Source: Zygnema cylindricum
Taxonomy: Eukaryota; Streptophyta; Zygnematophyceae; Zygnematales; Zygnemataceae
Length of the DNA stretch: 64,000 bases
Direction: 5' to 3'
Assembly (NCBI GenBank): GCA_037447655.1
Contig: JBBHKE010001676.1
Location: 190,001 to 254,000 of the forward strand
In this document: positions 1 to 12,336 of the stretch, in pieces
How the letters are laid out: every line of letters begins with the position of its first letter
Position numbering within the stretch: the first letter of the stretch is position 1
Notes under the pieces: model-generated
What the model was told of the DNA's origin: nothing
The model's database searches: none
The model's input: only the letters and a program-made list of their open reading frames with translations
Made by a program: the position numbers and the translations under genes

Positions 1-629
1 AAAGTAATATGTTTTTGCAAAACGACAATCGTTCAAATGGGGTGGTAGTAGATTCTAGTATTTTGTGATGTACGCGTTCCCTAATTTTACTTGTCTTGAT
101 CTGCACACCGCGAATCGTTATTAGTGTCAAAGTTTAAATAGTGTTGAAACAAATTTACCGTAATTGATGCTAATTAAGAATTTGATTTATTTTTTTTAAA
201 AGGTGTATTCTAATTTCGGCATTATGCTAATTTGTGAACAGCAAAAATGGAATATTCACCGTACGATTATATACATTAATATATGTCTTCGTACTAAATA
301 TTATAAATCGTACGCCGTCGTGAAATTTAAATAGCCGTACATGTCAGACTAATTTACGTGTCAGACTAATCCCGTCTTTCGAGCGCACGTTCCTATGCGT
401 GCGCGTCTGATTTAATTCATTTTTTGTAAAATTTTCACTTGAAAAGGTACATTTCTGTACGGTCTGACATTGACCGTACACCACACTATTTAGATCTTAT
501 TATACTTTCGTTCTTTACGCTATTTTGTACGGTACCTTAATTAACGTCAAGGAAAAATTATAATCGTGAATCCTATTTGAGGAAAAACATCAAAATTTTA
601 AGAACCCAAATTAGTAACTTTGACACTAA

Positions 630-1895
630 GGGTGCGTCTCCATGTACTTGAAACTTAGAGAAAAAACTTTGTTTTTTAGCGCAGATCGAGCGGACCCGGA
701 TTTCGGGTTTCCCTATGTGTAACAACGACATAGTTACTAAGTGTGTGACCATTGTATACGCTAACAATGCCCGTGACGGCTGTCAACGTCTACAATCTGT
801 GATGACGCACGTTATTTTTTGTAGCATCTTGTGACGTCGCATGAGTTTTCGTGACATTGTAGACGTACCACCTTCCAGCCTGTGCCCTTTCACGGTTGAA
901 GAAGATGCATTTTGCCTTTGCGTCGCTTCTCCGCTCTACGTGAAATGGGATCGGAATCTTGAGACCCCTGGCGAAATAAAATCCGTACCAGGCCGAAACA
1001 GACAAAACTTAACAAATTGTGTACTTTACCTCGTTGTACCTGAACGCAAACAGACAAAATATTAGTGTTGTGTATCGGTAAAAAATTTATCGCGATAACA
1101 CCAATACCGATAGTTATCGGTTATCGAACAGTCAGCGGTTCCGATATATCGGTCTGAGACCAACAAATTCCATATCGGCGATAACTTAAAAAAATATAGT
1201 ATGCATACAATAGTACTTTATAACATACTGTATTATATTATTGACTTTATATAGCGTGGCATGCCACGTATAAGAATCTGTTTCGTATCCGTTTAACTGC
1301 GTTTTATTACGGACAGCGCAGCACATAAACGTTGGCTGGTTAAATGAACAAAATTTTACGGCAACGTACGGAATTTTACTAGAAAACTGGTGAACATGGA
1401 ACGGGAAAAGGACGGCGGACACAAAGTACAACGGACGCAAAATAACATTCTGCGCGCCGTCAGAATCGAACCGACGACTTGGAATGAGAAAACACGAGCG
1501 GACGGCCAGCGTGAGCGCCGGCATCCTGGAATGGCTCTTTTGGCAGCTTTTGCCAAAACAGCTGACAGATCGACACGTGGCAGGTTCCCAGTGGATCTCA
1601 AGGAATAAAGAGACAAAGTCATGGCGTCGGATGTGAAAGGTACATCGTTTTTACTGGATCAGTATCAAAACCGTATAGATCTCATGGCGGCTACTATACT
1701 TTCTGTGCTTGTACACGTCCGAGGAATAAAACGTACAGTTAAGTGTACTAGCCGTACATTTATCTGTACGGTACGTACATCTATCGCCGAAAGTTATCGA
1801 TATCGGTGTTATCGCCGATAATAACCGATAAATATCGGTTATTTATTGGCGATAACACCGATAGCGATATATCGTACCAATATGGAGACGCACCC
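630..1895. mobile_element. PIF/Harbinger-like nonautonomous element nested in a MITE
   Basis: The termini are inverted (GGGTGCGTCTCC at the left, GGAGACGCACCC at the right) and TAA flanks both sides (627-629 and 1896-1898). The uninterrupted homologue of the host MITE has a single TAA at this point, so the 3-bp target duplication is well supported. A 3-bp TAA/TTA duplication with GGG-starting termini is the known PIF/Harbinger signature. No transposase is visible. A hAT-like MITE copy lies inside. Confidence 0.8.
1063..1882. mobile_element. hAT-like MITE copy, 3' end lost
   Basis: It begins TAGTGTTGTGTATCGG, the terminus of the complete copy at 29286-29739, and shares its internal blocks rich in GATAACACC and TATCGGTTATCG. 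The copy runs directly into the Harbinger-like terminus near 1882, so the right inverted repeat is missing. The exact right boundary is uncertain. Confidence 0.65.
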
Positions 1896-2028
1896 TAATA
1901 ACGATTCGCGGTGTACTGGTGAATGATTATGTACCATTTCGCTAAAAGAGACACTTATATTGACATAAACAGTTGAAATGAAAATTAGAGCCAATACACC
2001 ACAAAGAGAGGTAATAACAAGTGGTGCA

Positions 2029-2330
2029 ATAAGGGTGACGTTCCATCAAGCGAAAAGTGGCGTAGTTTACAGAAATCCGCGACCCTCCGTACCAAATCGT
2101 ATCGCCTATTTTGTTTTTATACGAAAACCAACATTACAAAGAATCTTGCCGATACTCTCCGAAGGTCTTGGAGGTAATACTGGCCGTCGGATGTTCATCT
2201 GCGAGGAGTGCGGTTCATTTTTTTGTGAAACTTTCAACCTACCTCGAGGAGGTGTCAACCCACCTCGAGGAGGTGGGTTGGCATACACAAAAAAAAGAAA
2301 ATTGTGACACGTTGAACTATTAAGCTACGT
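2029..2330. repeat. Harbinger-like left end with CTCGAG palindromes
   Basis: TAA is followed by GGGTGACGTTCCATCAAGCG, which resembles the terminus of the element at 9044-9909. Near 2238-2280 there are two copies of an ACCTCGAGGAGGTG fold-back. No right end was located, so this may be truncated. The remaining DNA to about 2800 is AT-rich repeat sequence without a convincing gene. Confidence 0.45.
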
Positions 2331-2822
2331 GTCATGATGGAAAACCAATGAAAAATCTTAATATTTCCACATGACACGCGCTCTCCAAAATACAACCGAA
2401 AATAAAAACGAAATTTCGTAACATTCGTTCGTCACGCTATTTTCAGTAACTTTTGTTCGTCACACTATTTCTCTCAAAGAACTTTCATTATGTTTGAAAA
2501 CATAATCCCTAAAAAATGAGCTAGCGTACAAACTGGCGTCTGCAAAATGTATAAAAGTTATGTCGTATGATTTCTTCGAACGCAGGTACATGGTACGAAA
2601 GTGAAGATTTGAAGCTTAGTTTGTCGGTGCTAAAAATCTAAAAGATATTCAATATCGGATCGTAGCTTGCGTGGCGCTAGTCATTTTGGAACACATGGCT
2701 TACAGACTCTACGTGTTGGAACATCGACTCAATCGACCCGGTCTGCAGAGTTTGCCGTACAATTACAGAAACGTATGATGGAACTTCAACCTTAGAAATT
2801 AGGATTCAATACGAGACAGAAC

Positions 2823-3043
2823 AACGTGTATCACTACTGGTGTTAATGTTTTCTTCGCCTCTTAAAACATCTTTTCTCCGTACACAGTTGTTTGATTATA
2901 GATCTGACGGTTGTGATTGAAATCCGAGATTTCCCCCTTCCGATTGGCCGTCTCAAATTAAAAATCGCACAAATGTGTACGCAGAAAAATATGGTTTAAG
3001 CGTCAAAAAAAACATTAATCCTAATAGCGATACACAGTGTAGT
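2823..3043. repeat. Short Tc1/mariner-like MITE, diverged
   Basis: The internal sequence has inverted blocks (AAAACATCTTTTCTCCGTAC at the left; its relative CGCAGAAAAATATGGTTTAA at the right). The right end is GCGATACACAGTGTA. It matches the short MITEs at 4626-4827 and 17400-17621. The left terminus is diverged. Confidence 0.55.
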
Positions 3044-4625
3044 GGACACTTGTTGTGAGGGCTGCCACGCAAGTCATGTCGGAAATACTTCGTCCGTACA
3101 GACAGCCGCTAACAACGCGCGTGGAGACGCCGCAAGCTGTTAACAACGCGCGTGGAGACGCCGCAGAGGTACAGATTAGGTCGAAAAGGGTTGGTGACGT
3201 GGCATCGTACCGATTTTAATTTTTTCAGCGTGGACGAACCGAAACCGGCTCCCTCTCCCTCTGACCCTATCTCAGAGGTCGCAAACGGTCAACCGAAACT
3301 GTGACCGACTGTTAACCAACCGCCCGCGCCGGATCCGGAACGGATTCGGTTGCCAAATTTTGGGGGTCGGGCGTTTACGGTCAGGTGACCCACCAGGAAA
3401 AAAAAACGGTCAGTTATGGTCGGTCAAACAAAAAACCAAAAAAAATGAAAATTTTGTACTTTTTTTTTCCAACATTATTGTTCTTTGTACTTTTGGTATC
3501 GTGGAAGTACGTGGCATCATGATTAGCGTCGCAAATCTGACACGGTACTAACACTAATCATTTCGCTAATCTTACAAAAAGATAAGGGCCGCAAATCGTA
3601 ATCTATTGTAAAGTGTTAATTATGCACTTTATGCGGTGTTTCCAAAAATATGTTTAATTATTATATCAATATAAAAATTTGAAGATGACGTTTTTTGGCG
3701 TGGCCTTGGGTCGAAGAACACAAAACGACAACATGTAGTACATCTTAAATTCGATGATGACGCAAAATGTACTTCTCATTTTTTATATTTTTTTGTACGG
3801 TTGAAACTTACGCGGTACGGCTCTAAGTTTTACAGGAAAACGACAAAAAAACCCTTACTTAGGCACATGGAGACGCACCCTAATTTTTACACTCGTTGTT
3901 CATTATACTATATAATACGCACTTACTTTACTATATAATCAGTTAATCACTAATTAGCATACATCTTTCCGTACAGTACGAAGAAGCTACAGTATGTTTT
4001 ACTTTATTTTATGAAAGGTGAATCATACTAGTTGTACAATTTTTTGGGTGAATTTACGATTGGTTTGCACTAAGAGTTTACAATTTACCCTCTATATTTT
4101 CTTTAAAATTATTATCTTATGGTAGCTTAATCACTCTGAAGAAATCAATCCTTCAACTTGAGGTTGAGGGGAAACTGTACATTTTTTGGGGAACCGCATG
4201 TAAAATTATTAAAAACAAACAAATCCTACAATTTTACCTTCGGAACGGATTTTATATCCCTGTTTAATTATTTTTTTCTCTTTTGAAATCCTCACTCACC
4301 AACTCGAGTTATTTTGCACAAACTTTAAGTTGCGTGTTGTTAATGGACTTTGTTTGTGTTCACACATCCAAGTAACTGACTTTTTCTTTTCCATGCTTTT
4401 ATTAATATCTTCCATCAACAAGTTCACTCCGAAATAAAAGAAAAAAAAAGTATCGTTTCACCGTCCTGATTTGAATTCATAGAGCCAGTATACATCCCAA
4501 GTAATGTGTTTTTTGATAATTTATACAAAGAAATATTCACTATACATTTCACTTATTTTCGGTTACAATTTTTTATACTTAACTGTAAAGCACCATACAT
4601 GCTCGTTTTATTACAAAAATCAGTA
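3044..4625. other. Intergenic AT-rich repeat DNA, no gene seen
   Basis: It contains a tandem pair near 3107-3163 (AACAACGCGCGTGGAGACGC twice) and a Harbinger-like right terminus near 3866-3882 (ACATGGAGACGCACCC then TAA) with no matching left end found. All open frames are short and lack domain signals. Confidence 0.5.
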
Positions 4626-4827
4626 CACCGCTAATCGTTATTAGTGTTAAAGTTTTTTGCCCCACTAAAAACATATTTTCTCCGCGCACAGTTGCCGGAT
4701 TGTCAATTGGAGATTGATAACAATGCCTTCCCAATAGCAACCATCGGATTGACAATCCAACAAGTACGCACAAAAAAAAGATGTTTAAAGTGGCGAAAAA
4801 AACTTACACTAATAACGATTAGCGGTG
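4626..4827. mobile_element. Tc1/mariner-like MITE (202 bp)
   Basis: Left terminus CACCGCTAATCGTTATTAG and right terminus CTAATAACGATTAGCGGTG are perfect inverses. The left flank is TA; the right flank is TG, probably a mutated TA. The interior is itself a loose fold-back around a bend near 4715. It is noncoding and a typical MITE size. Confidence 0.85.
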
Positions 4828-6795
4828 TGGCTTTCATGAATATAAGAAACAATTAAAAGCAAAGCGAAACCTAAAAAACATCAACGAAGAATTTCTTGCT
4901 TTTGGTGCCAAAACTCAGAACAAAAAAACGGCTAGAACCTCTAATTCAATAACACACGCAAAATTATTACAAAAAAAAAAAAAAAAAACCCTTAAAACAT
5001 TGACAGATAGACATAAAAAAATAGGTCTCTCCACAACAAAACGGACGGTTTTGTTTTGAGTTTTGAGTTTTTCCTTGAATGAATGACAAAATAAGTTTTT
5101 CTTTAAAATAATAGTTTATGCTAAAAAACATTCGCCTTTTAAGCTTACACTTTTTTAACTAAACTGATCTGGAACTACATGTAGACACTGGAACTATATG
5201 TAGACACCCCTCCAACTGTTGACATTGAAAAAGTGAACTCTCCTCTATATATCGGATTGTTCAAATGAAAAGGTGGAGGAAGCTAGAAATAGATTAATGG
5301 ACAAAAAGCCTATCGAAAAATTAAAAGGAACTAAATATCCAAAATAACTTTTCCAATTTCGCTCGTCCGAACAACTTTTGAAAGTATAAAAAGTTGAAAA
5401 CAGCGGCAGACTGTTCATTCAGCTACTATCTTTTCTAAATAGTATCTTTGAAGCTCAAAACATATAATACTACTATAAAATTTAAGCATTATTGTTATTA
5501 AGACAATTCTGAAAAATGAGAAAAAACTTTAGAGTCAAACTTGTAGAAGAAAAGCTTGCAAAGAGTGAAAACTAAGAAATCTGACAGAAAAGAGGTCAAA
5601 ACTAAGTTATAACCGTAGCAGCAAATACCATAGAGATACCCGCACAATACTCGTACTAAAGGGGGGAATAATGTACAATATATCCGATAGTTTTCTCGCA
5701 TTAAACCTGTGATTATCGGTAAGTGATAACTGATGGTACTGGCCAGCATAGTTCTAAAGTGCACTATTATAAGTATTATACCGTATAATTTGCATTTTAC
5801 TCATAAAATTGGTATTTTTATTTTTGCAAAAGCTAGAATCGTGGTTGAAATGCACATCACTAAATCGGAATTGAAAATACCAATTAGTGAAATGGATGGA
5901 CAGGATTGAGAACCCCTTGTTTAAAACGACTTGTTTACATACGAAATATAGTAATCGAGAATTTTAAATTTAAAATAAATTGTCCTACTAGTGTCATGGT
6001 GTCATAAAAAAACAAATTGTACTCGTTAAAAGAATGACATTGTCTCTTATACTCCACATTACATACAATATTCACTATTTAAAAAAAAAAATCGTCTTTT
6101 ACTAGTTTAAGAAATACATTTTTAAACAGAATGTACTCAGAAAATTTTATTGCTGTATCAGTAACGGGTCTCAAAGTTAAGAGGACAAGTATATTGTAAT
6201 TCCCTTGAACAGTAAATTCATTTGTCGAATTCAATAGAGTGTGTATTTCCGAAAAATATTAGTAAAGTTCGTAGCTTTATGGTTTTAACCATAGTTCCTG
6301 TGCCTAAACAATTGAAAACAGTGCATGATGTTTCCCTGTAGTATAAGGGTACATAAGAGGTCATTTCTAGTAACAAAGCATGTAGTGTGAGAAAACCAAC
6401 TGAAGAGTTTCCAATTGTTTCTGCAAAATTGGACTAAGGTTCAAGAATATGAATAAAAGGCCATAACCAAAATAAAAATTCATGGATACCTCTAGAAAGG
6501 GAAAAATCTCACACAAATGAAGAAGGATAGTTCAATGATGGTTTTCATGGTTTTGGTATAACTCCTTAAAACTGAGGAAAAAAAAAAAAAAAAACTACAG
6601 AAAACTAGCTAGAAGAAAAAAAAACTAAAGAAAATCTAACCAAAAGTTAAAAAAAAAAAACTAAAAGAAACTAAAAAAGAGCCTAGAAAAAGACGGAAAA
6701 AAAAAACTAAACCTAAAAAAAAAAGTCCTAAACGAAAAAACCTTAGAAAATAAACCTTAAAAAAAAACATGAAAACAAATACATAAAAAACACTT
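4828..6795. other. AT-rich intergenic DNA, no gene seen
   Basis: About 2 kb of AT-rich sequence with A-runs near 4970-4990 and a purine-rich AAAACTA-type stretch at 6560-6780. I see no coding frame with domain signals and no clear repeat ends. The part next to 6797 may be a 3' UTR intron of the adjacent transporter gene. Confidence 0.5.
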
Positions 6796-6798
6796 ACC
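6796..6798 (-). other. Possible 3' UTR intron donor of the iron-transporter gene
   Basis: On the minus strand the sequence GAAAG|GTAAGTG follows the stop codon within about 10 bases. This is a strong plant-type donor. No acceptor was assigned in the AT-rich DNA beyond it. Confidence 0.35.
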
Positions 6799-6805
6799 TT
6801 TCATC

Positions 6806-7657
6806 TCACAGACCCGCAGAGCCAAATATCCTCAACGTACCATAAGTAATAAGCATAGCCAACCATCCTCCTAACGTCCCTCTCACACTCGCTTTCCCCA
6901 TAGGAGCTCCTCCTAACCAAGCTCCAAGCGCTCCAAAAGCCAAAAAAGCAATGGTACTTGCAACCACAAGAGCCCCAAATCTGACGTCATAATTATCAAT
7001 AAACGCCGTCGCCAGTAACGGAACCAGTCCTCCAATCGAAAACGCGATTCCCGACACTATAGCTGCTTGCGCCGGATTGGACAGATCATCCATATCGATT
7101 CCGAGTTCATCTCGCGCGTGCGCTCGAATTGGATCGACGGCGGAGAATTCTTCTGCGACTTCTCTCGCCAGCCGGTAGCTTAACCCTCTCTCCACATAGA
7201 TTTGCGTCAACTCCTCCAGCTCATGCTCCCTCGCACTCGGGCCTTTCTCATGCTCCTCAATCTCCTTTTTTAAATCCGCTTCTTCGGTGTCTCTCTGTCC
7301 GTACACTGACACGAACTCGCCAATGGCCATACTGCAAGCTCCCGCTACTAACCCGGAAAGTCCGGAGACAACCATGGACAGATGATCCGTACGGACGGCA
7401 CCGACTCCAATCATGAGAGAGGCGCAGGAGACCAGGCCGTCGTTGGCTCCAAGGAGAGCCGCTCTCAGCCATGGCGACCGGTGAGAGAAGTGCTCGTGGC
7501 CGCAGGAATGGGCGTCGTCATCAGCGTTGTCAGTATGTGGAATAGTGACATCAGCAGTGACGTCAGCAAGTTTCCCGGAAAGCTCAGCTGTAAAGTGTCC
7601 GTTTTGTTCGACGTCCGTACGATCAGGTAGCGGAGAATAGTGTTGACCGGGAGACAT
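6806..7657 (-). CDS. VIT/CCC1-family vacuolar iron (or manganese) transporter-like protein
   Basis: The 283-residue protein is predicted to export Fe2+ or Mn2+ from cytosol into the vacuole or another store. The reading frame is uninterrupted. I start at the ATG at 7657; the open frame reaches 7693 but only through a GTG. Five hydrophobic segments lie near residues 64-86, 96-118, 198-220, 228-250 and 260-281. Family motifs visible are LGANDGLVS in segment 1 (about 69-77) and GEFVSVYGQ at the end of segment 2 (about 113-121). A charged, Glu-rich cytosolic stretch (about 119-196) sits between segments 2 and 3, like the metal-binding region of full-length VIT proteins. The N-terminus has a His/Asp-rich patch (about 42-58). 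A GAAAG|GTAAGTG donor just past the stop (6798/6797) suggests a 3' UTR intron. Family is confident; metal specificity is not. Confidence 0.92.
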   Translation of the reverse strand: MSPGQHYSPLPDRTDVEQNGHFTAELSGKLADVTADVTIPHTDNADDDAHSCGHEHFSHRSPWLRAALLGANDGLVSCASLMIGVGAVRTDHLSMVVSGLSGLVAGACSMAIGEFVSVYGQRDTEEADLKKEIEEHEKGPSAREHELEELTQIYVERGLSYRLAREVAEEFSAVDPIRAHARDELGIDMDDLSNPAQAAIVSGIAFSIGGLVPLLATAFIDNYDVRFGALVVASTIAFLAFGALGAWLGGAPMGKASVRGTLGGWLAMLITYGTLRIFGSAGL

Positions 7658-7693
7658 AGTTTGTAGGAGAAGCAGATGGTGAGATAAACGCAC

Positions 7694-8403
7694 TTGTTAT
7701 TTGTGTTGTTCAATACTGGTTTCGAGTGTTGGATTATAAAAAACTTGATCAAAGCTGAAAAAAAAGAAAAGAAAAGAAAAAAAAAGCAAGCGGCAGTAGC
7801 AGCTTCTGTGAGTACTTTAGCTTTGGAAAAAAAGAAGTAATGAAATGAATTGTTCGGGAAATGATAATCCGGTTGCTGGCTTTAAAATACGCGTTTCTAG
7901 TATAACTGTAAAGACGTACCGCACAGTGAAGGATTACAACAGAAAAGTTTGGAAAAATTTCGAGCGTGAAGCTCTGCAGAAGAATGGCTTTGAAGTTACA
8001 AGAAGCAGATCTGTGCTGATTCGACAAAATCAAGCTACACAGATGACGGCCGCATCACTAGAGTTTTTGACATTTTCAAGTTACACATTCCTTTTTGCTT
8101 TGCCCTTTTTCTAAAAGGGCAAAGCATTCTAGTCGCATTCGTCTCTGGTGACAACGATAATTGACCGTCGATTTTATTTGTGTAACATCTTGAGCCGTTG
8201 AGTGTTTTGAGTTTTGATTGGCGTCTCTGGTGACAACGACAATTGATCGTCGATTGATTTTGTGTAAGATCGTGAGCCGTTGAGTGACTTGAGTTTTGAT
8301 TGGCTTTGTCATGTTCCATTTTGATGTAATGAAAAGAGACACGTGGTACAATCCTATTTGTTGTATTTCGCGTGGTTGTAGTGGCATGATAAAACTACGG
8401 GCA
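7694..8403. other. Upstream region of the transporter, with local duplication
   Basis: The region carries a diverged tandem pair of about 80 bp at roughly 8140-8305: TCTGGTGACAACGA and GTGAGCCGTTGAGTG-type blocks each occur twice. The stretch next to 7657 would hold the transporter promoter, but no clear TATA box was assigned. Confidence 0.4.
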
Positions 8404-8583
8404 AACAAAATCGACGTCACGCCAAAATGTCGTGATATCAATACCGGTAAAGTAACGTACAGTGTCGTATTTTAAAATTTTGCGCGTGCTATCCCGTCAC
8501 ATCACGCCACGTTGTCGTGTTCTCAATATCCGTACACTACTGTTATTTCAGTGTTGGCGTGACGTACGATGTGTCGTTTCATC
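8404..8583. repeat. Dispersed repeat with GTAC/CGTCAC motifs, copy 1
   Basis: This stretch (TCGACGTCACGCCAAAATGT to CCGTACACTACTGTTATTTC) recurs at about 9914-10015 plus 10670-10710 and at 13983-14118. It shows the uninterrupted form of the site into which the MITE at 10016-10669 inserted. Confidence 0.75.
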
Positions 8584-9038
8584 CATAGTTCAAAAGTAGG
8601 TGAAAGTACGCCGATACAATATTCCTATTGTACGCAAAACATACAATATGACCTTAAGACCCATATTGTATTGGTCGCAAAATGAAAAATAGTAACAGGG
8701 TTGAGTTGCACATCGATCGATAGAGAATTAAACGTCATGTCTAAATTTTGAAAAACATTCGGACAAAAAAATATTTTTCTGTGAGCTTTAAGGTCATTTT
8801 AATTTAAACCGTCAGATTCGGACGATCGGACGGTCGCTGATAAAAGTAGCGATCTAAGAAGATCACATGAAAAGCCCATAACACAACTAACGATAGGACT
8901 ATCGTCAGATTCAGACGATCGGACAGTCGGTGATCAAAGTAGCGATTTAAGAAGATCACATGAAAAGCCCATAACACAACTTACGATTAAAGGCGCCTAC
9001 AGAAGGCTTACAATAGAAACGCCTATTTTTGAACTATG
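8584..9038. mobile_element. hAT-like MITE, CATAGTTC family, copy 1
   Basis: Termini CATAGTTCAAAAGTAGG and CCTATTTTTGAACTATG are inverted. It is closely similar along its length to 17704-18161. An internal direct duplication of about 110 bp (GATCGGACRGTCG ... AAGATCACATGAAAAGCC) occurs in both copies. The flanking 8 bp here match poorly, unlike the other two copies. Confidence 0.8.
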
Positions 9039-9043
9039 GTTTA

Positions 9044-9909
9044 GGGTAACCCTCCATCAGGCGCCGACAGTAATGGTACAGAAACGTTTACAGTAATACT
9101 TCGTTCACTTCTCCATCAGGTTGTGTCAGCAATGGAATCTATCGCGTACGTGCTTTCTTTCGATTGGACGCACGTAGGTTCATGTTCTGACGACGAGCAG
9201 TCAAATATTCCAAAAGCACAATATTTGGACTTGTATCCGTACATCCAGTCGCAAAATTAAATTACGTGAATGTACAAATTGTACGTTCGTGTTTTGTATT
9301 TTTTGTAGTTATTTTGTCGTTCGTGTTTCGTCGTGGCGCCATAAATTCTGTTGTCAGCGGATCGTGGAGGAGGCGTCACGACACATTCTTCAACAAAGAT
9401 TTTTTTTAGTGGTTTACATTGGATTTGATTCCCGCCTGTCCGAAGGTGCGCGGCCCGTACGTCACCTTTCCACGCGTAAACATTTTACACATTGGGTGAT
9501 TGATGACTCTCCTCCTGAGGAGAGTAATTAATCACTGGACGACGTGACCGCTTACTTCGAAAACACGTAATCAGACAGTCGACGTTGTCACCCAAAAGTT
9601 TGGAGAATGCGCGGCCCGTACGTCACCTTTCCACGCGTAAACATTTTACACATTGGGTGATTGATGACTCTCCTCCTGAGGAGAGTAATTAATCACTGGA
9701 CGACGTGACCGCTTGCTTCGAAAACACGTAATCGGACAGTCGACGTTGTCACCCAAAAGTTGGGAGAATCTTGACGCGCCGACAGTAATCATGTTTAAAA
9801 AAAATAAAATAAAAATCAGTACGTCTCTCTACGGAAATAAGCTGGATCTGTACGAAAGTACACTTTTTCCAGTAAATAACCCCACTTTTCGCTTGGTGGA
9901 GGTTCGCCC
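9044..9909. mobile_element. PIF/Harbinger-like nonautonomous element (866 bp)
   Basis: The left end GGGTAACCCTCCATCAGGCG and right end CTTGGTGGAGGTTCGCCC are imperfect inverses. TTA flanks both sides (9041-9043 and 9910-9912). No transposase frame is seen. The centre holds a 161-bp tandem duplication and two CTCCTC-CT-GAGGAG palindromes. Confidence 0.75.
9448..9769. repeat. 161-bp tandem duplication, two near-identical copies
   Basis: The segment starting GCGCGGCCCGTACGTCACC at 9448 restarts at 9609 with only a few differences (for example CTTACTT versus CTTGCTT). Each copy includes the palindrome ACTCTCCTC-CT-GAGGAGAGT (near 9508 and 9669). Confidence 0.9.
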
Positions 9910-10015
9910 TTAATCTATACCGGTACAGTAACGTACAATATCACACTTTTAATTTTGGAGCGTGCCATCTCGTCGCATCACGCCACGTTGTCGTGTTCTC
10001 AATATCCGTACACTA

Positions 10016-10669
10016 CACAGTGAATCATAATTAGCGTAAATAACGCTAATTCGGTCGCCCTAAATTTCGACTCTACCACGTTAAATAGAGTAAATGATTC
10101 GAATTTTTTCATTATACTATTTAAGGTAAAGTTTAATAGAGTAAAAAAATATATTATAGGTTTGTTTTAAATAGTGTGGAGTACGGACAACGTTTGACTT
10201 TGCAAAATTGTACTTTTAAAGTAAAAAGGTACACATAATAATTTAATAGAATCGCGCCCGCATGTGAAATTGCACTCAAACAAATAAATTAAATCGCATC
10301 GAAAAAAACTCGTTCGCATAGCTCCGTCCGTCAACAACATTGCCGTTCGTGTGAACATTTACATGAATTTACATGTGAAAAGTTTATAAACGGCAACAGT
10401 ATGAGTTAGACAAATAGTATATATATATGAGACAAATATTACTAACGTCAAAATATACGGACTAACCGTTTTTTTATGTTTACATACTTTAGTGTTCATA
10501 ATTACAGCACGGATAATTATTGCCGACATAACTTAATATATAGTTATTAAATAAATTAGAGTAAACTTCCTCTCTGAAAATATTTATCACAATAATTAGC
10601 GTTTATAACTCTATTTTTTATTTTATTTTTACTCTAATTTTTTCTTTGCTCTAATTATGATTCGCGGTG
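10016..10669. mobile_element. Tc1/mariner-like MITE (654 bp)
   Basis: Termini are CACAGTGAATCATAATTAG and CTAATTATGATTCGCGGTG, with TA on each side. The copy of the host repeat near 8530 is the empty site: CCGTACAC-TA continues there directly into the sequence found after 10671. The interior contains dispersed AGAGTAAA/TTTACTCT blocks. No transposase is visible. Confidence 0.88.
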
Positions 10670-11008
10670 TACCGTAATTTCAGCCTTGGCGTCACGTACG
10701 ATGTTCGTACATGGTACGCACTGTACTATCGCATTGTACATGGTAAAGACCATGACGATGCCAAGTGGGTGGTTTAATTCATGTTTCGTTCATGTAGGGG
10801 ATTTGATTAAGTGTAAAAGTTTCACGTTAATTTGAGCGTTCGATCTCAATCTACTGAACGATATGAATGAATGGGCTGAGTGTATCATGTAGTATTAAAC
10901 ATTTTAATGTTAAATCTCGAATACACATTAAACCATTAGCATTATTCAACCATTATTCGTTTAAACAGAATACTAATGGTTTTTGTTTATTTTATATTAA
11001 GGTGTTGC

Positions 11009-11189
<181 letters not shown>

Positions 11190-11354
11190 ATCAATACATA
11201 ATATCACAAAAGAATAAAACAAAAAAAAGACAAACAAAATAAATAACCACAATACAACCTTGATCACATAGCAAAAACGCAAGAAACAAATGTAAACATA
11301 ACAAAGAAAATAACAAGAAAAAAAAAACAGCAGACTTAACTAAGATTCAACCAA

Positions 11355-11840
11355 CTTAGTCCAAAGACCCTGATGGTTGGAACAACATCATTATCAGCTT
11401 GATGGCTGACTAGCACTACAAACACGTATTTTTGTTTATATTTTTTTATAGTTAGAATATGTTGATTACTTTAAGTACTTTTTTTGTTTTCGATCAAACA
11501 CCTTAGTCGAAGACCCAGATGGTTGCATAAACATCATTATCAACTCAAAGCCTGACTAACATTACAATCACTTATAATTTATTAATTTTTGTTGTTTATT
11601 ATAGTAGATTGATTACTTTGAGTACTTTGTTTTTATTTTTCTTTTTTTGTGATTAACTAACTTAGTCCTAAGACTTAGAAGGTTGCATAAAATCACAATA
11701 AACTCAAAGGTTGACCAACATTACAAACACTTGTTTTCATTCATTATATTTGTTTGTTAGATTACATTGTTACTTTGGATTTTTTTTGTTTTTTCGATCA
11801 ACCAATTTAGTCTAAAGACCAAGAAAGATGCTGAACATCT
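11355..11840. repeat. About 150-bp tandem satellite, four diverged units
   Basis: The motif MTTAGTCNNAAGACCNAGANGGTTGC recurs at 11355, 11502, 11661 and 11806 (spacings 147, 159 and 145). In the first three units it is followed by CATCATTATCARCT- and CTGACTAACATTACAA-like blocks; only the start of the fourth is present before the trinucleotide block. Noncoding and AT-rich. Confidence 0.75.
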
Positions 11841-11878
11841 ACAAATACTTTGAATAATTTGTTTTGGTGATACTTTGA

Positions 11879-12292
11879 ATACATCATCATCATCATCATC
11901 TTCATCATCTTCATCATCATCATCATCATTATCATCATCATTACGTCATCATCATCGTCATCATCATCGTCAACATCATCATTGTCAACATCATCATCAT
12001 CATCATAACATCATCATCATCATCATTACATCATCATCATCATCATCGTCAACATCATCATCATCATCGTCATCGTCATCGTCATCATCATCATCATCGT
12101 TATCATCATCATCATCATCATCATCATCATTATGATCATTACATCATCATCATCAACAACATCATGACCATAACATCATCATCATCATCATCGACAACAT
12201 CATCATCATTATCATCATCATTATCATTACATCTTCATCATCATCATCATTATCATTACATCATCATCATCACCATCATGATTACAACATCG

Positions 12293-12336
<44 letters not shown>

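Larger units (their letters stand above)
106..1913. mobile_element. Tc1/mariner-like MITE, interrupted by a nested element
   Basis: The left end begins CACCGCGAATCGTTATTAG and the right end is its inverse, CTAATAACGATTCGCGGTG followed by TA. A near-complete homologue at 14119-14658 has perfect termini and TA on both sides. Here the left TA has become CA. Nothing coding is seen. The right terminus is split off by an insertion at 630-1895; the intact homologue supplies the empty site (ACACTAATAACG). Tc1/mariner assignment is inferred from the TA duplication. Confidence 0.8.

Noticed and set aside
7657-7693. Upstream start for the iron transporter adding 12 residues
   Set aside because: The codon at 7693 is GTG; the first ATG is at 7657, the expected choice in a eukaryote.
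9448-9769. Possible CRISPR-like array because of regular palindromic repeats
   Set aside because: Only two 161-bp tandem copies in a eukaryotic transposon; no short repeats with unique spacers.
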